Below are positions 48,428 through 57,746 of a DNA stretch of 64,000 nucleotides, one piece after another; position 1 is the stretch's first letter; each line of letters starts with the position of its first letter. A program made the position numbers and the translations under genes. The notes under the pieces were generated by a model. That model saw only the letters and a list, made by a program, of their open reading frames with translations. It ran no database searches and was not told the DNA's origin. The DNA comes from Gammaproteobacteria bacterium (GTDB lineage: Bacteria; Pseudomonadota; Gammaproteobacteria; Pseudomonadales; Pseudohongiellaceae): assembly GCA_009692305.1 (NCBI GenBank), contig SHZK01000002.1, forward strand, positions 248,001 through 312,000, written 5' to 3'.

Positions 48428-49588
48428 TTATTGCTTGCCTAAATAGACGACCGCCTGTTTGTCCAGAATGCTGAGCAAATCGCCCATGCCGACATTTGCA
48501 TCCAACAGGTGCAAACCCCAACCGGCATCGGGCGTGCCCTCGGCGGTGAGGATATCACCGGCGATATCATCTGTGCGCGGGTCGGCTGCATTGGCATGAA
48601 CGCTTAGCTCGAGATAGTGGTGCGTGCCGGAGCTGACACAGTCAACGCTGAGCAAGCCTGGCGCCTTGGCAAAGGGTGTATCCAACTTGGGCTGTGCGCT
48701 GGTCCAGGCTGCCACTGCAGTACGCCCTTCCTGCACGGCGCTCAGGTAGGCGTCGGCTTCGTTACTTCCTGTCGCAAGCCAGGCCGGATTAGTACAGGCC
48801 GCCACGCTGTCGCGACCATTGCGGCCGAACAGCGCATTGGCTGTCGGCTCTATCGTGTCGCGAAAAGTCGCGTAGACGATGATGCACTGGATGTCACGGG
48901 CCGAGGTACACAATGGCATCTGTTTGAAGGCGCCGCCAACGACTTGACCCGCTGGTACCCGCACTGTGGTGCCAAGCAACATCGCTGAAATGATTTTTTC
49001 CTGCACCGGCTTGCCATCAATTTCGGCAGCGATCAGCTGGATCAACACGCCAGAACCCTGGGAATGTCGGACCAACACAACCCCACGAACATTGTTGTAG
49101 TTTGCAAGATAGTAGTTCCAGGCGCTCAGCACATCGTTATAGCCCAGAGTCCGATCCGCCCCGGCAATGCCGCCGCGCAAAGCACTGAGGGTGGACTGGC
49201 GATACATGGGTGCAAAGGTGGGGCAATGGGCGCCGAAACGGGCGAATTGCTGCAATACCACATTGTATTCCTCAGGTCCGGCCAGCAGGTCGCTGTTAGC
49301 GGTAGCGTCCAAGGAAACCGTGGGATAGACGTAGAAACAGTCAATCGGAGCGTCGGTGAACGGTGTAAACATTTCTGTTGTCAGGCGGCCGTCGGCGGCG
49401 ACTATGGTGGCGGTGAGGTCCACATGACAGGCGCCGAGGTCACTGTCGGCGCCTCGGCAGAGCCAGCTGTCTGCGTTGGCGTAATCGACGGGTACAGTTT
49501 GGGCGCTTACGCTGGCAGCCAGGGCCAGTCCGGCCACAGCAAGCAGGGCGAGGATTGGGAGTTTTGATTGAGGATGCTTAATATTCAT
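48428..49588 (-). CDS. DUF3089 family secreted alpha/beta hydrolase-like protein
   Basis: A 386-residue exported protein (signal peptide LPILALLAVAGLALAASVSAQ; start ATG 49588). WLCRG and DCFYVYPTVSLD are DUF3089 features and the Ser elbow reads LVRHSQGSG, where the family normally has GHSQG. Late GTHHYLELSVHANAADPR could hold the catalytic His. It is likely a lipase or esterase-like enzyme of unknown substrate. The Arg in place of Gly at the elbow is unusual. Confidence 0.75.
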   Translation of the reverse strand: MNIKHPQSKLPILALLAVAGLALAASVSAQTVPVDYANADSWLCRGADSDLGACHVDLTATIVAADGRLTTEMFTPFTDAPIDCFYVYPTVSLDATANSDLLAGPEEYNVVLQQFARFGAHCPTFAPMYRQSTLSALRGGIAGADRTLGYNDVLSAWNYYLANYNNVRGVVLVRHSQGSGVLIQLIAAEIDGKPVQEKIISAMLLGTTVRVPAGQVVGGAFKQMPLCTSARDIQCIIVYATFRDTIEPTANALFGRNGRDSVAACTNPAWLATGSNEADAYLSAVQEGRTAVAAWTSAQPKLDTPFAKAPGLLSVDCVSSGTHHYLELSVHANAADPRTDDIAGDILTAEGTPDAGWGLHLLDANVGMGDLLSILDKQAVVYLGKQ

Positions 49589-49936
49589 AATTGTTGTGGT
49601 CTCGCGGAAATAGAATTTTAGAAGCAGCATTGTGGCCGGGCTTTATTGGGTGATGCCTCGAACTCGCATGCCCGATTGGGATTGGGCGCCTCTGGGAGGA
49701 GATGTGTTGCTGACCTCATATTTGCTCTCCTTGTTCAGGCGGAACATCTAATTCCAATTCGAACAAGCACAGCTTAGACTTCGAAAAATACCTCCAGCAA
49801 GTTAGCGTTGTGTGCATTGCAAGTCAATGATGCGGGCCGGCATGTCTTGCCACCTCTACATCACATTGACTATGCATCCAGCGCCTTGGACATTAGCTGG
49901 CCTCTTGGCTTGATACGGCGAGCACAGGAACACAGC
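49589..49936. other. 348-base divergent intergenic region
   Basis: It separates the DUF3089 gene (minus) from the MAPEG gene (plus). The plus-strand ORF extension through it has no family similarity. It must hold both promoters, but I recognise no clear boxes, repeats or RNA in it. Confidence 0.5.
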
Positions 49937-50329
49937 ATGACGTTTGAACTCTGGTTACTTTTATATGCCTCACTACTCGGGCTGGTACATATGACAGCCG
50001 CTTCGTTTACTTTCAAGGCGCAGGTCGGCAACGCTTACACCGTCGGCGCGCGCGATGAAGCAATCCAACCTACCGGCGTAGCTGGGCGCCTGCACCGAGC
50101 ACAACAAAACTTTTTGAAAACTTTCCCGCTTTTTGCGGTTTGCGTTCTGATCAATTTTGTTACCGGGACCGCAGGCGCCCTCAGCTATTGGGGTTGCATA
50201 TTGTATGTGTCAGGTCGCACGCTTTTCCTTCCGCTCTATGCCGCCGGTATTCCCTGGATACGAACTTTTAGCTGGAACATCGCCACGCTCGGTCTGATGA
50301 TGGTTGGCGCGCAAGTGTTCTTTGTATGA
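49937..50329 (+). CDS. MAPEG family membrane protein
   Basis: A 130-residue four-helix membrane protein of the MAPEG family (microsomal glutathione transferase-like). LGLVHMTAASF, the motif RLHRAQQNFLKTFPLFAV with the conserved Arg and Asn-Phe, and GRTLFLPLYAAGIPWIRT are characteristic. The ATG at 49937 with AGGA upstream removes an unlikely 43-residue extension. The role may be detoxification, but bacterial MAPEG substrates are mostly unknown. Confidence 0.85.
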   Translation: MTFELWLLLYASLLGLVHMTAASFTFKAQVGNAYTVGARDEAIQPTGVAGRLHRAQQNFLKTFPLFAVCVLINFVTGTAGALSYWGCILYVSGRTLFLPLYAAGIPWIRTFSWNIATLGLMMVGAQVFFV

Positions 50330-50609
50330 AGCTCAATTTTTAGATCACGTAATCAAGTGCAATTCCGGCTCAGGTCTCGAGTTTCTTTAAAATGCACGAA
50401 TGCGAGAAAGCTAAGACCACTACCAAAGCGGACTACACTTTTGGGGGGCATACTTCTTAAATGTTTTCTGCAAAGCAGGTCCGCGGCGCAGGCCTCTTGC
50501 ATGCGATTGCAATATGGGTGCTGGTGATTTCTCTGCTGTTGATCAGGTTGGCAACTTGAAGTTTCTGGAGAGACTGCGTCATAGTCTATGTCATATGGCA
50601 CACTGCTCA
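50330..50609. other. Convergent intergenic region
   Basis: A 280-base gap between the MAPEG gene and the secreted-protein pseudogene. The ORF 50353-50694 here has no recognisable features and overlaps the pseudogene. No clear terminator is seen. Confidence 0.4.
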
Positions 50610-52001
50610 TTAAAAATCCACGCCCGACACATTGCATTGCCCGTTTATACCAACGGAAATCCTTTGCAAGCCTGGGCCTGATGTAGTTGAGCAACTGTAG
50701 CCGCCTGGAATAAATTTATTCCCCCAGGCATTGCAATCCGCTATGGCGCAGAACTTGCCGGTGGTGCCCTGTGCGGCTCCCATGATTGTTGCGCACTGAG
50801 ACGAACTGCCACAACTCCAATTTGCATAGACAGAGCTACTACTAGGGGTCGGTGTAGGTGTTGGTGTAGGTGTAGGTGTGGCAGCCGCTATGTCCAACTG
50901 CACCCAGACGCAAGTTTGATTGCCGGATAAATCTACAGCACAGACCCGAAATTCCCTGCTCCGTCCTGAGGTTTTCGGAATACCACTTAATACGCCATTG
51001 GGAGCAAGAATAAGTCCGATTGGCGGAAACCCGCCAAAGGTAGCCAATTTGTAGTGATAGGGGGGATTGCCCCCACTTGCAATTCCGGAGAAATCTATCT
51101 GACCTTGAGCGCCTGCTCTGAAACCGGCCAACATGGGGTCGGGTTGAAACTACACTACCGGTATGTCATCAAATACAATTGTGTTGGTGCCCGTCGCAAT
51201 GGACGCCGTCAAGGCAGCAGGGTTGGGTGCAGACTCCGTTAGCTTAATCTCGAATGTGTAATTCCCGGTGGGCAAGGTTTTGGTGGGCAGATCGTAAAAA
51301 TCAGGAGCAATCACATCGCCCAGCGGAAACCGGGTCACTACAGCGACCGGACTGCTGGTCCAATCCAGGTTAGGGCTCAAGTAAAAAGGCAAGCTATTGT
51401 TCAGGCTCACACTGATGAAAAGATCTGCCAGTCTGCCGGCAGCTTCCATCGCATCAGTTTTTGCAGACAGTTTCAGCGCGTCTGCTTGATTCGTCTGATA
51501 GTGGTTTCTATTTCCGGCGATGATCGCAGATGGCGGCGCAATCGCTATGGAGCAGTTGCCGCCAGAACACTGCATGGTGTGGCCTTTGGAGGTAAGCGAA
51601 AAATCCACCGTGTACCAGGTGGTGCCGCTGTACTCTCTCAACAATAATGCAATATTCTAGGAGCCATTTGGTGGATACGTTCCCGCGACCGAACCACTGG
51701 AGACATTCGTCAGGGAACTACCACCATTCAGCGTGCTCATCTGATAAGTCGGGAGTCTGTAACCCGGTTGTGCACCGCCGTTGTAGGGCGTATCGAAAGC
51801 CCACAACTCCAATCGTAGAGTTCCAGAATTTCCACCGCTGGCAAAGTTGGTTATTTTGCCAGCACTTAAAACAACGGAGCTGCCACTGTATTGATAACTC
51901 CAGATGCCAGAGATGCGCACATCAGTAGCCGCACGGGAGAGCGAAGTAAAAGCACAGAAGAGACACAATAAAGCACAACGAAGTCGCGATAATTTGAGCA
52001 T
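50610..52001 (-). pseudogene. Secreted Ig-like protein gene with two in-frame TAG codons
   Basis: Three minus-strand ORFs (51657-52004, 51150-51644, 50610-51134) share one reading frame and are separated only by TAG codons at 51657 and 51150. Read through, they form one 463-codon protein. It has a signal peptide (LCLFCAFTSLSRA), a beta-rich N-terminal domain, a middle domain, an Ig-like segment (GVLSGIPKTSGRSREFRVCAVD), a Thr-Pro repeat linker, and a Cys-rich tail. Sequence character is continuous across both TAGs (GTYPPNGS-*-NIALLLREY and DDIPVV-*-FQPDP). TAG ends normal genes nearby (gmk, rpoZ, rpmG), so it is a real stop here. A pseudogene is most likely; read-through is possible. Confidence 0.7.
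50839..50880 (-). repeat. Thr-Pro coding hexanucleotide repeat
   Basis: Repeats of about ACACCT on the minus strand encode a Thr-Pro linker of roughly six units between the Ig-like part and the Cys-rich tail of the broken secreted-protein gene. Confidence 0.7.
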
Positions 52002-52242
52002 CACGCTTACTCTTTTTAATGTAGTCGCAATACACGCATAAATGCTGGGGCCAGAGGCGGTGCGTTAATCGCTGGCAGGACTGCCGTACAGGTCAGCCGA
52101 GTCTAGCACCCCCGATTCATTAAATTCTATGGCTATTTCCAGGCAAGAATTTCCATAGATACTGACACAAGAAGCGCGCAAGCCAGCCCCAATGCCAAAT
52201 CGCAATTGTCAGAGACCCTGCCAGATTGTTACTCTCTCCCGC

Positions 52243-53514
52243 ATGAATGAAACGAGCACAGAGCAATTGATACAAGCGGCCGGGAAACTGGCCAACAGCG
52301 GTCGCTGGCAGGATGCCGAGCGTGTATGGCAGGAAGTGCAGAGACGGGAGCCGCAACATCCACAGGCACTTTATAGTCTGGGCATTCACGCACTGCAGCG
52401 CGGCGCCCTTGCCGAGGCGGAAAAATTACTCCGCGCCGGCCGCGCGGTGGCGCCGACGAATGTGTCCCTGTTGATGTCCTTGCGCGCCGTATGCCAACAA
52501 CGGGGTAATGTTGAGGGAGAACTGGAAGCGATCGACGCGGCGTTAATCGTGGATGCGTATTACTACCCTGCGCTACTGGCGCGAGGCAGCTATCTGGAAC
52601 GCACTGGCAACAACTATGACGCCATCAGCATTTACCAGAACGTGCTCAAGATCGCGCCGTTGCCTGCGCACTGGCCCGAGGGCTTGCGCGCACATCTGCA
52701 ACACGCACGCAATATGGTGGATCGTCACACCCAGGATTACTCTGCCTATCTTGCCAACAAACTGGCGCAGCTGCAGACCGCATTAACGCCTGACCTCGCT
52801 CCGCGCTGGCGTGAAGCGGCATCAATTCTGGCGGGAAAATCGCGGCCCTATGTGTCGGACAGCAATCAGTTATATGTCCCGCGCCTGCCCGCCATTCCGT
52901 TTTATGAGCGCGCACAGTTTCCGTGGCTGGCGGCACTGGAAGCCAAGACCGATAGCATCTGTGCGGAATTGCTCGCTGTATTGCAGGCTGATCGGGATTG
53001 CTTCACACCATATATCAAATACAATCCTGGCGAGCCAGTGAACCAGTGGCAGGAATTGAATCATTCCCTGCAGTGGAGTTCCTTCGACCTTTGGCGTGGC
53101 GGTATCCCGCAACAGGAAAATCTGCAGCGTTGTCCGGTAACAGGGCAGGCGCTACGCGAACTTGATGTCGCCGACATCGCCGGCTTGTGTCCCAATGCGA
53201 TGTTTTCCGCGCTGGCACCGAAGACTCACATTCCTCCGCACCACGGCGAAACCAATGCGCGACTGGTGGCGCACCTGCCATTAATCATTCCGGATAAATG
53301 TAAACTCAGGGTCGGGTTTGAAGAACGACAATGGGAATTGGGCAAGGTACTGATTTTCGATGACACGCTGGAACATGAAGCCTTTAACGACAGTGATGAA
53401 TTGCGGGTGGTGCTGATATTCGACACCTGGAACCCGTTGCTGACCCTGGAGGAACGCGCCATGGTGAGGGCGATGACCTCCGCCGCGCGCGACTACGCGA
53501 CCGACAGTAAATAA
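52243..53514 (+). CDS. TPR-aspartyl/asparaginyl beta-hydroxylase fusion
   Basis: A 423-residue cytosolic protein. The first 150 residues form TPR units (WQEVQRREPQHPQALYSLGIHALQRG and following). The C-terminal half is an AspH-type Fe(II)/2-oxoglutarate oxygenase: THIPPHHGETNARLVAHLPLI carries the first iron His (about residues 329-334) and FDDTLEHEAFN the second (378), with RVVLIFDTW near the end. AspH enzymes use two His without the usual acidic ligand. The start ATG 52243 is chosen; the upstream 17 codons look non-coding. The target protein is unknown. Confidence 0.85.
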   Translation: MNETSTEQLIQAAGKLANSGRWQDAERVWQEVQRREPQHPQALYSLGIHALQRGALAEAEKLLRAGRAVAPTNVSLLMSLRAVCQQRGNVEGELEAIDAALIVDAYYYPALLARGSYLERTGNNYDAISIYQNVLKIAPLPAHWPEGLRAHLQHARNMVDRHTQDYSAYLANKLAQLQTALTPDLAPRWREAASILAGKSRPYVSDSNQLYVPRLPAIPFYERAQFPWLAALEAKTDSICAELLAVLQADRDCFTPYIKYNPGEPVNQWQELNHSLQWSSFDLWRGGIPQQENLQRCPVTGQALRELDVADIAGLCPNAMFSALAPKTHIPPHHGETNARLVAHLPLIIPDKCKLRVGFEERQWELGKVLIFDDTLEHEAFNDSDELRVVLIFDTWNPLLTLEERAMVRAMTSAARDYATDSK

Positions 53515-53691
53515 TTTTCTCGCCCAGTTTATCAAAAGGGTATTGGCAGGTTTATTGGCCGGATGTGACCGAGGGTCTGCTTTGGGCCGTTGAATCCCGC
53601 ACTAAGAAAGGCTGGAATAGCTTTGTCCGGCATCATTACCATGCGATGTAATAACGCCTGGCTCTCTAGGGTTTCTGCCGCATCACACGCG

Positions 53692-54864
53692 CTACTTGGT
53701 GTCCACTTTCAGGTCGTGTTTGAAAGGCAGTAATTCGCCTGCCTGCTGTTGGTATTGCAGAATGTGTTGTTGCTCTGCTTCCAGAAAATGTTTTATCGCT
53801 TGCGCGAAACCAGCTGCCTTTATCCAGTGATTGGAGTACGTCAGTATCGGCACGAAGCCGCGCTGAATCTTGTGTTCGCCTTGCGCACCGGAGTCAAAAC
53901 CCTGTAGCCCGTGTTCGATGGCATAGTCCTGTCCCTGGTAGTAACAAGTTTCGAAATGCAGAAACTGGTAATCCTGACTGCTACCCCAGTAGCGTCCATA
54001 CAGAGTAGATTGATTCTTGAAAAATAGAGCTGCCGCTATGTCATTGCCGTCGGCGCGCGCCACGTTCATGAACAATTGCTCTGGCATGTGCCGGGATAAA
54101 TGCTCAAAAAACTCCAGCGTCAGGTACCCTTGCATACCGCGCATCTTGTAGGTGCTTTGGTAGTACATATAGAAGCGACGCCACAGCGCTGCATCGATAT
54201 TCGCCCCTTCGACTCGCGCAAAGGTAACGCCTGCATCGTGTACCCTGCTGCGCTCCCTGCGAATGTTCTTGCGCTTGCGGGAGTTCAGGGTCTCCAGAAA
54301 ATGTTCGAAGTCTCGGTAATCCTTGTTATACCAGTGAAACTGGCAACCAGTGCGACTCATCAGTCCGTGGGACGCGAAAGTGTCGAACTGGTCTTTTACC
54401 GGGAACAAGACGTGCCAGGAAGACGCCTGGATGCGTTGTGCCTGCTCCGCAATCTTGTCGAAAATCAGCTTGCTCACGGCAGCCAGTGTATAGCCCGGTT
54501 TAATGAAGAGCCGACTACCGACGCTGGGAGTAAACGGAACTGCCGTAACGAACTTCGGATAGTATTGAAAGCCATGGCTCTGGTAGGCATTCGCCCACGC
54601 CCAGTCGAAGACATACTCACCATAGGAATTGGTCTTCAGGTAGAGCGGCATTACCGCGACCAGAGTCCTGGCGCCATCCTGCAGCAGGTGTACCGTGACG
54701 TGATGCGGCTGCCAGCCGGTGCCTTTGCTGGTGCACCCGGTAAGTTCAAGCCCCTGCAGAAATTCGTAGCGTGTGAACGGGTTTTCTGTGCCAGACAGTG
54801 CATTCCAGTCTGTGGCACCGATGTTGGCGATGGAGTCTACGAAGCTGAGTTCTAATGTGGCCAT
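53692..54864 (-). CDS. DUF482 / FemAB-like GNAT family acyltransferase
   Basis: A 390-residue protein of the DUF482 family (annotated as peptidoglycan-biosynthesis-related or GNAT). NPFTRYEFLQGLE, AVMPLYLKTNSYGEYVFDWAWANAY, LNSRKRKNIRRERS and LYGRYWG with HFETCYYQGQDYAIEHG are all diagnostic. The reaction is not known; the fold suggests aminoacyl or acyl transfer. It is divergent from the RpiR-type regulator and convergent with the AspH fusion. Confidence 0.85.
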   Translation of the reverse strand: MATLELSFVDSIANIGATDWNALSGTENPFTRYEFLQGLELTGCTSKGTGWQPHHVTVHLLQDGARTLVAVMPLYLKTNSYGEYVFDWAWANAYQSHGFQYYPKFVTAVPFTPSVGSRLFIKPGYTLAAVSKLIFDKIAEQAQRIQASSWHVLFPVKDQFDTFASHGLMSRTGCQFHWYNKDYRDFEHFLETLNSRKRKNIRRERSRVHDAGVTFARVEGANIDAALWRRFYMYYQSTYKMRGMQGYLTLEFFEHLSRHMPEQLFMNVARADGNDIAAALFFKNQSTLYGRYWGSSQDYQFLHFETCYYQGQDYAIEHGLQGFDSGAQGEHKIQRGFVPILTYSNHWIKAAGFAQAIKHFLEAEQQHILQYQQQAGELLPFKHDLKVDTK

Positions 54865-54931
54865 GGATTCGGATGCAAGCGCCAGACAAATTCAGTAGTA
54901 TCGTGGCGTCTTTTAATTTAACAGGTGCCGG

Positions 54932-55789
54932 GTGGATTCACCTAATCTGATACGACGTATCGCAGACAACATGACGTCTTTGCGCAAGTCCGAAGCAAAA
55001 GTCGCCAGTTATGTGCTTGAGCACGCGAATGATGTGATCAAAATGCGCATCGTTGATCTGGCGGCGAAGACCGGCGTCAGCGAGCCTACTGTTATTCGGT
55101 TTTGTCGTGCCGTTGGTCACGAGGGTTTTCTCGCTTTCAAACTGCAATTGGCTCAACAGGTCAGCCTCGGTGGCGTGTATACTCAGTTTGCCGTGGATGA
55201 CAAGGACACTGTCGAAGATCTGCGCAACAAGGTTTTCGATACCACGGTGGGTTCCCTACTCACGGTGCGCGACGAACTTGACCCTGCGGTACTTGAAATG
55301 GCTATCAAAATTATCAGCAACGCGAAGCGCGTGGAATTCTACGGCTTCGGCGCTTCCGGTTCCGTGGCGGCAGACGCCCAGCACAAGTTCTTCCGCTTAC
55401 AGCTGTCTACCGCTGCTTATACCGATCCTCACATACAACACATGTCGGCAATCTCGCTGGGCAAGAACGATGTGGTGGTGGCAATCTCCCAGTCTGGTGA
55501 GACCAGAGCGTTACTGCAGAGCGTGCGACTGGCGATGGAGGCCGGTGCTACCGTGATCGGTCTGGCACCAAAAGGTACGCCACTGAGTGAGCAGTGCAGT
55601 ATTCCGATCTATGTAAATATGGAAGAAGATCATCAGGCGTTCGCGCCTGTGTCGTCACGCATCGCACATCTGGTGGTTATCGATGTGCTGGCGACTGGTG
55701 TAGCACGCAATCGCAAGCCACTGTTGAAGGAACATCTGAAGCGACTGAACAGAAGCCAGAAGGCATTGCGCACTCCTGGCTCGAACTAG
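54932..55789 (+). CDS. hexR: RpiR/HexR-type transcriptional regulator with SIS domain
   Basis: A 285-residue regulator. The N-terminal helix-turn-helix (DLAAKTGVSEPTVIRFCRAVGHEGFLAFK) is RpiR-type. The SIS sugar-phosphate domain follows (VEFYGFGASGSVAADAQHKFFRL, VVAISQSGETRALLQSV). Similarity to HexR, which senses 2-keto-3-deoxy-6-phosphogluconate, is clear, but zwf or edd genes are not adjacent; it faces glmS instead. It starts with GTG at 54932; ATG 54971 is an alternative. A terminator follows. Confidence 0.8.
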   Translation: MDSPNLIRRIADNMTSLRKSEAKVASYVLEHANDVIKMRIVDLAAKTGVSEPTVIRFCRAVGHEGFLAFKLQLAQQVSLGGVYTQFAVDDKDTVEDLRNKVFDTTVGSLLTVRDELDPAVLEMAIKIISNAKRVEFYGFGASGSVAADAQHKFFRLQLSTAAYTDPHIQHMSAISLGKNDVVVAISQSGETRALLQSVRLAMEAGATVIGLAPKGTPLSEQCSIPIYVNMEEDHQAFAPVSSRIAHLVVIDVLATGVARNRKPLLKEHLKRLNRSQKALRTPGSN

Positions 55790-55795
55790 ACTGCG

Positions 55796-55822
55796 CTGCG
55801 GTTGTTCAGACCGCAGATTTTT
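55796..55822 (+). terminator. Intrinsic terminator of the RpiR/HexR gene
   Basis: CTGCGGT-tgttcag-ACCGCAG forms a 7-bp stem with a 7-base loop, followed by ATTTTT. It starts 7 bases after the stop and lies just before the convergent glmS end. Confidence 0.88.
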
Positions 55823-55830
55823 CCCAACCC

Positions 55831-57663
55831 CTATTCGACTGTTACAGACTTTGCCAGGTTACGGGGGTGATCGACATCCGTTCCTTTGGTGATCGCGACA
55901 TGATAGGACAAAAGCTGCAGCGGAATGGTGAATACGATTGGATCGAGAATTTCCGGGCAATGGGGCACATTGATGACCTGCACATTTTTGTCGCTCTGCA
56001 GTTTGATACTCTCGTCAGCAAATACATAAAGCCTGCCGCCGCGTGCACTAACTTCTGACAAGTTTGCCTTTAGCTTGCCCAAAAGATCATTGTTGGGCGC
56101 TACGGCAATGACTGGCATGTTAGAGTCCACCAATGCCAGCGGGCCGTGTTTTAACTCTCCTGCTGGATAAGCCTCAGCGTGGATATAGGAAATTTCCTTG
56201 AGCTTCAGCGCACCTTCCTTGGCGATGGGATAGTGAATCCCGCGACCGAGGAACAAACTATGGAATTTGTTGGCAAACTGTTTGGAGGTTTTCTCTATCT
56301 GAGCATCCAGCTTTAGCGTGTTCTCGATCGAGCGCGGTAGTTTGCTCAGATCCCTGACCAGCTTGGCTTCCTGCTCCGGTTTCAAACCATTACGCCGTGC
56401 CAGCACAATGGTCAGGATTAAAAGGACGGCGAGTTGTGTAGTAAACGCCTTGGTTGAGGCGACGCCGATTTCCTGACCGGCCATCGTCAACAGGCAGAAG
56501 TCAGATTCGCGCACCAGCGAACTGGTAGCGACATTGCAAATCGCCAGGCTGCCAATATATTTTTCCTTCTTCGCATAACGCAGTGCCGCCAGGGTGTCAG
56601 CAGTTTCGCCTGATTGCGAGACAGTGACGAACAGGGTATCGGGCTGCACAATGATGTCGCGATAGCGATAGTCACTGGCGATGTCTACCTGACAGGGTAA
56701 GCGTGCAATAGATTCCAGCCAGTACTTTGCCACCATTCCCGCATGGAAACTGGTGCCACATGCCACTATTTGTACGACTCTGGTCTTGTCGAAGATGCCC
56801 TTCGCCTTGATTCCGAATGCTTCTTCCAGCACGCGCGTCGCACTGATGCGACCATCAAGCGTGTCTTTTATTACTTTGGGTTGCTCGAAGATTTCCTTCA
56901 GCATGAAATGCTTGAATTCCCCCTTCTCCGCATCAGCCATGTTGTTGTGCACCAAGGTGACTTTGCGTCTGACCTTTTTGTCACCATGCCAGATTTCATA
57001 GGAATTCAGCGTGACCTTGGCGATGTCACCTTCTTCCAGATACACATAACGGTCAGTCACCTGCCCCAGTGCGAGCGGGTCAGATGCGATGAAATTTTCA
57101 CCGATGCCTATACCAATCACCAGTGGACTGCCGCTGCGAGCGGCAATGATCTGGTCCGGTTGGGCATTGTCAATTACGCAGATACCGTAGGCGCCATGCA
57201 ATAATTTGATGGTGCGCTTTACCGCATCTAACAAGCTTACCTTGCCACCCTTGCGCGCCTGATGAATCAGGTGCGCGATGGTTTCAGTGTCAGTTTCAGT
57301 CTTGAAGGAGTAGCCGGCCTTGATCAGTTTATCGCGCAGGACTTCGTAGTTCTCAATGATGCCGTTGTGCACGACGGCCACGTCATCAGATTTATGCGGG
57401 TGGGCATTGGCTACTGTAGGTTTGCCATGGGTGGCCCAGCGCGTATGAGCGATGCCGAGAGTGCCCTTGGCTTTCGACTTCTTCGCAGCATCAATAAGCT
57501 TCTGTACCTTACCCACTGCCTTTATATGGTTGATCTGGCCATTGGTACGGTTGATCAGTGCCAGGCCTGCGGAATCATATCCGCGGTATTCCAGGCGTTT
57601 CAGCCCTTCCAGCAAGATGCCGGAGACTTCTCGCTCGGCGATTGCGCCTACTATTCCACACAT
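55831..57663 (-). CDS. glmS: Glutamine-fructose-6-phosphate aminotransferase
   Basis: GlmS makes glucosamine 6-phosphate from fructose 6-phosphate and glutamine, the first step to UDP-GlcNAc for the cell wall. Cys2 of MCGIVGA is the glutaminase nucleophile; EYRGYDSAG and HTRWATHG follow. Two SIS domains carry VACGTSFHAGMV and TVSQSGETADTLAA, and the C-terminus DHPRNLAKSVTVE is canonical. At 610 residues it is complete. glmU lies 83 bases upstream; no GlmR regulator gene separates them as in Pseudomonas. Confidence 0.97.
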   Translation of the reverse strand: MCGIVGAIAEREVSGILLEGLKRLEYRGYDSAGLALINRTNGQINHIKAVGKVQKLIDAAKKSKAKGTLGIAHTRWATHGKPTVANAHPHKSDDVAVVHNGIIENYEVLRDKLIKAGYSFKTETDTETIAHLIHQARKGGKVSLLDAVKRTIKLLHGAYGICVIDNAQPDQIIAARSGSPLVIGIGIGENFIASDPLALGQVTDRYVYLEEGDIAKVTLNSYEIWHGDKKVRRKVTLVHNNMADAEKGEFKHFMLKEIFEQPKVIKDTLDGRISATRVLEEAFGIKAKGIFDKTRVVQIVACGTSFHAGMVAKYWLESIARLPCQVDIASDYRYRDIIVQPDTLFVTVSQSGETADTLAALRYAKKEKYIGSLAICNVATSSLVRESDFCLLTMAGQEIGVASTKAFTTQLAVLLILTIVLARRNGLKPEQEAKLVRDLSKLPRSIENTLKLDAQIEKTSKQFANKFHSLFLGRGIHYPIAKEGALKLKEISYIHAEAYPAGELKHGPLALVDSNMPVIAVAPNNDLLGKLKANLSEVSARGGRLYVFADESIKLQSDKNVQVINVPHCPEILDPIVFTIPLQLLSYHVAITKGTDVDHPRNLAKSVTVE

Positions 57664-57746
57664 AATTTAAATCCTGCAGATTTGTTTGGTGCTAGCACTT
57701 TTAAATGCAGTGGCGCACTAATTCCAGACGCGCGCTTAATCAAAAT

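Noticed and set aside
50353-50694. 113-residue minus-strand ORF
   Set aside because: It overlaps the secreted-protein gene in another frame and has no signal, domain or ribosome site.
50610-52001. Genome-wide TAG recoding
   Set aside because: Essential genes in the window (gmk, rpoZ, rpmG) end in TAG, so TAG acts as a stop here.
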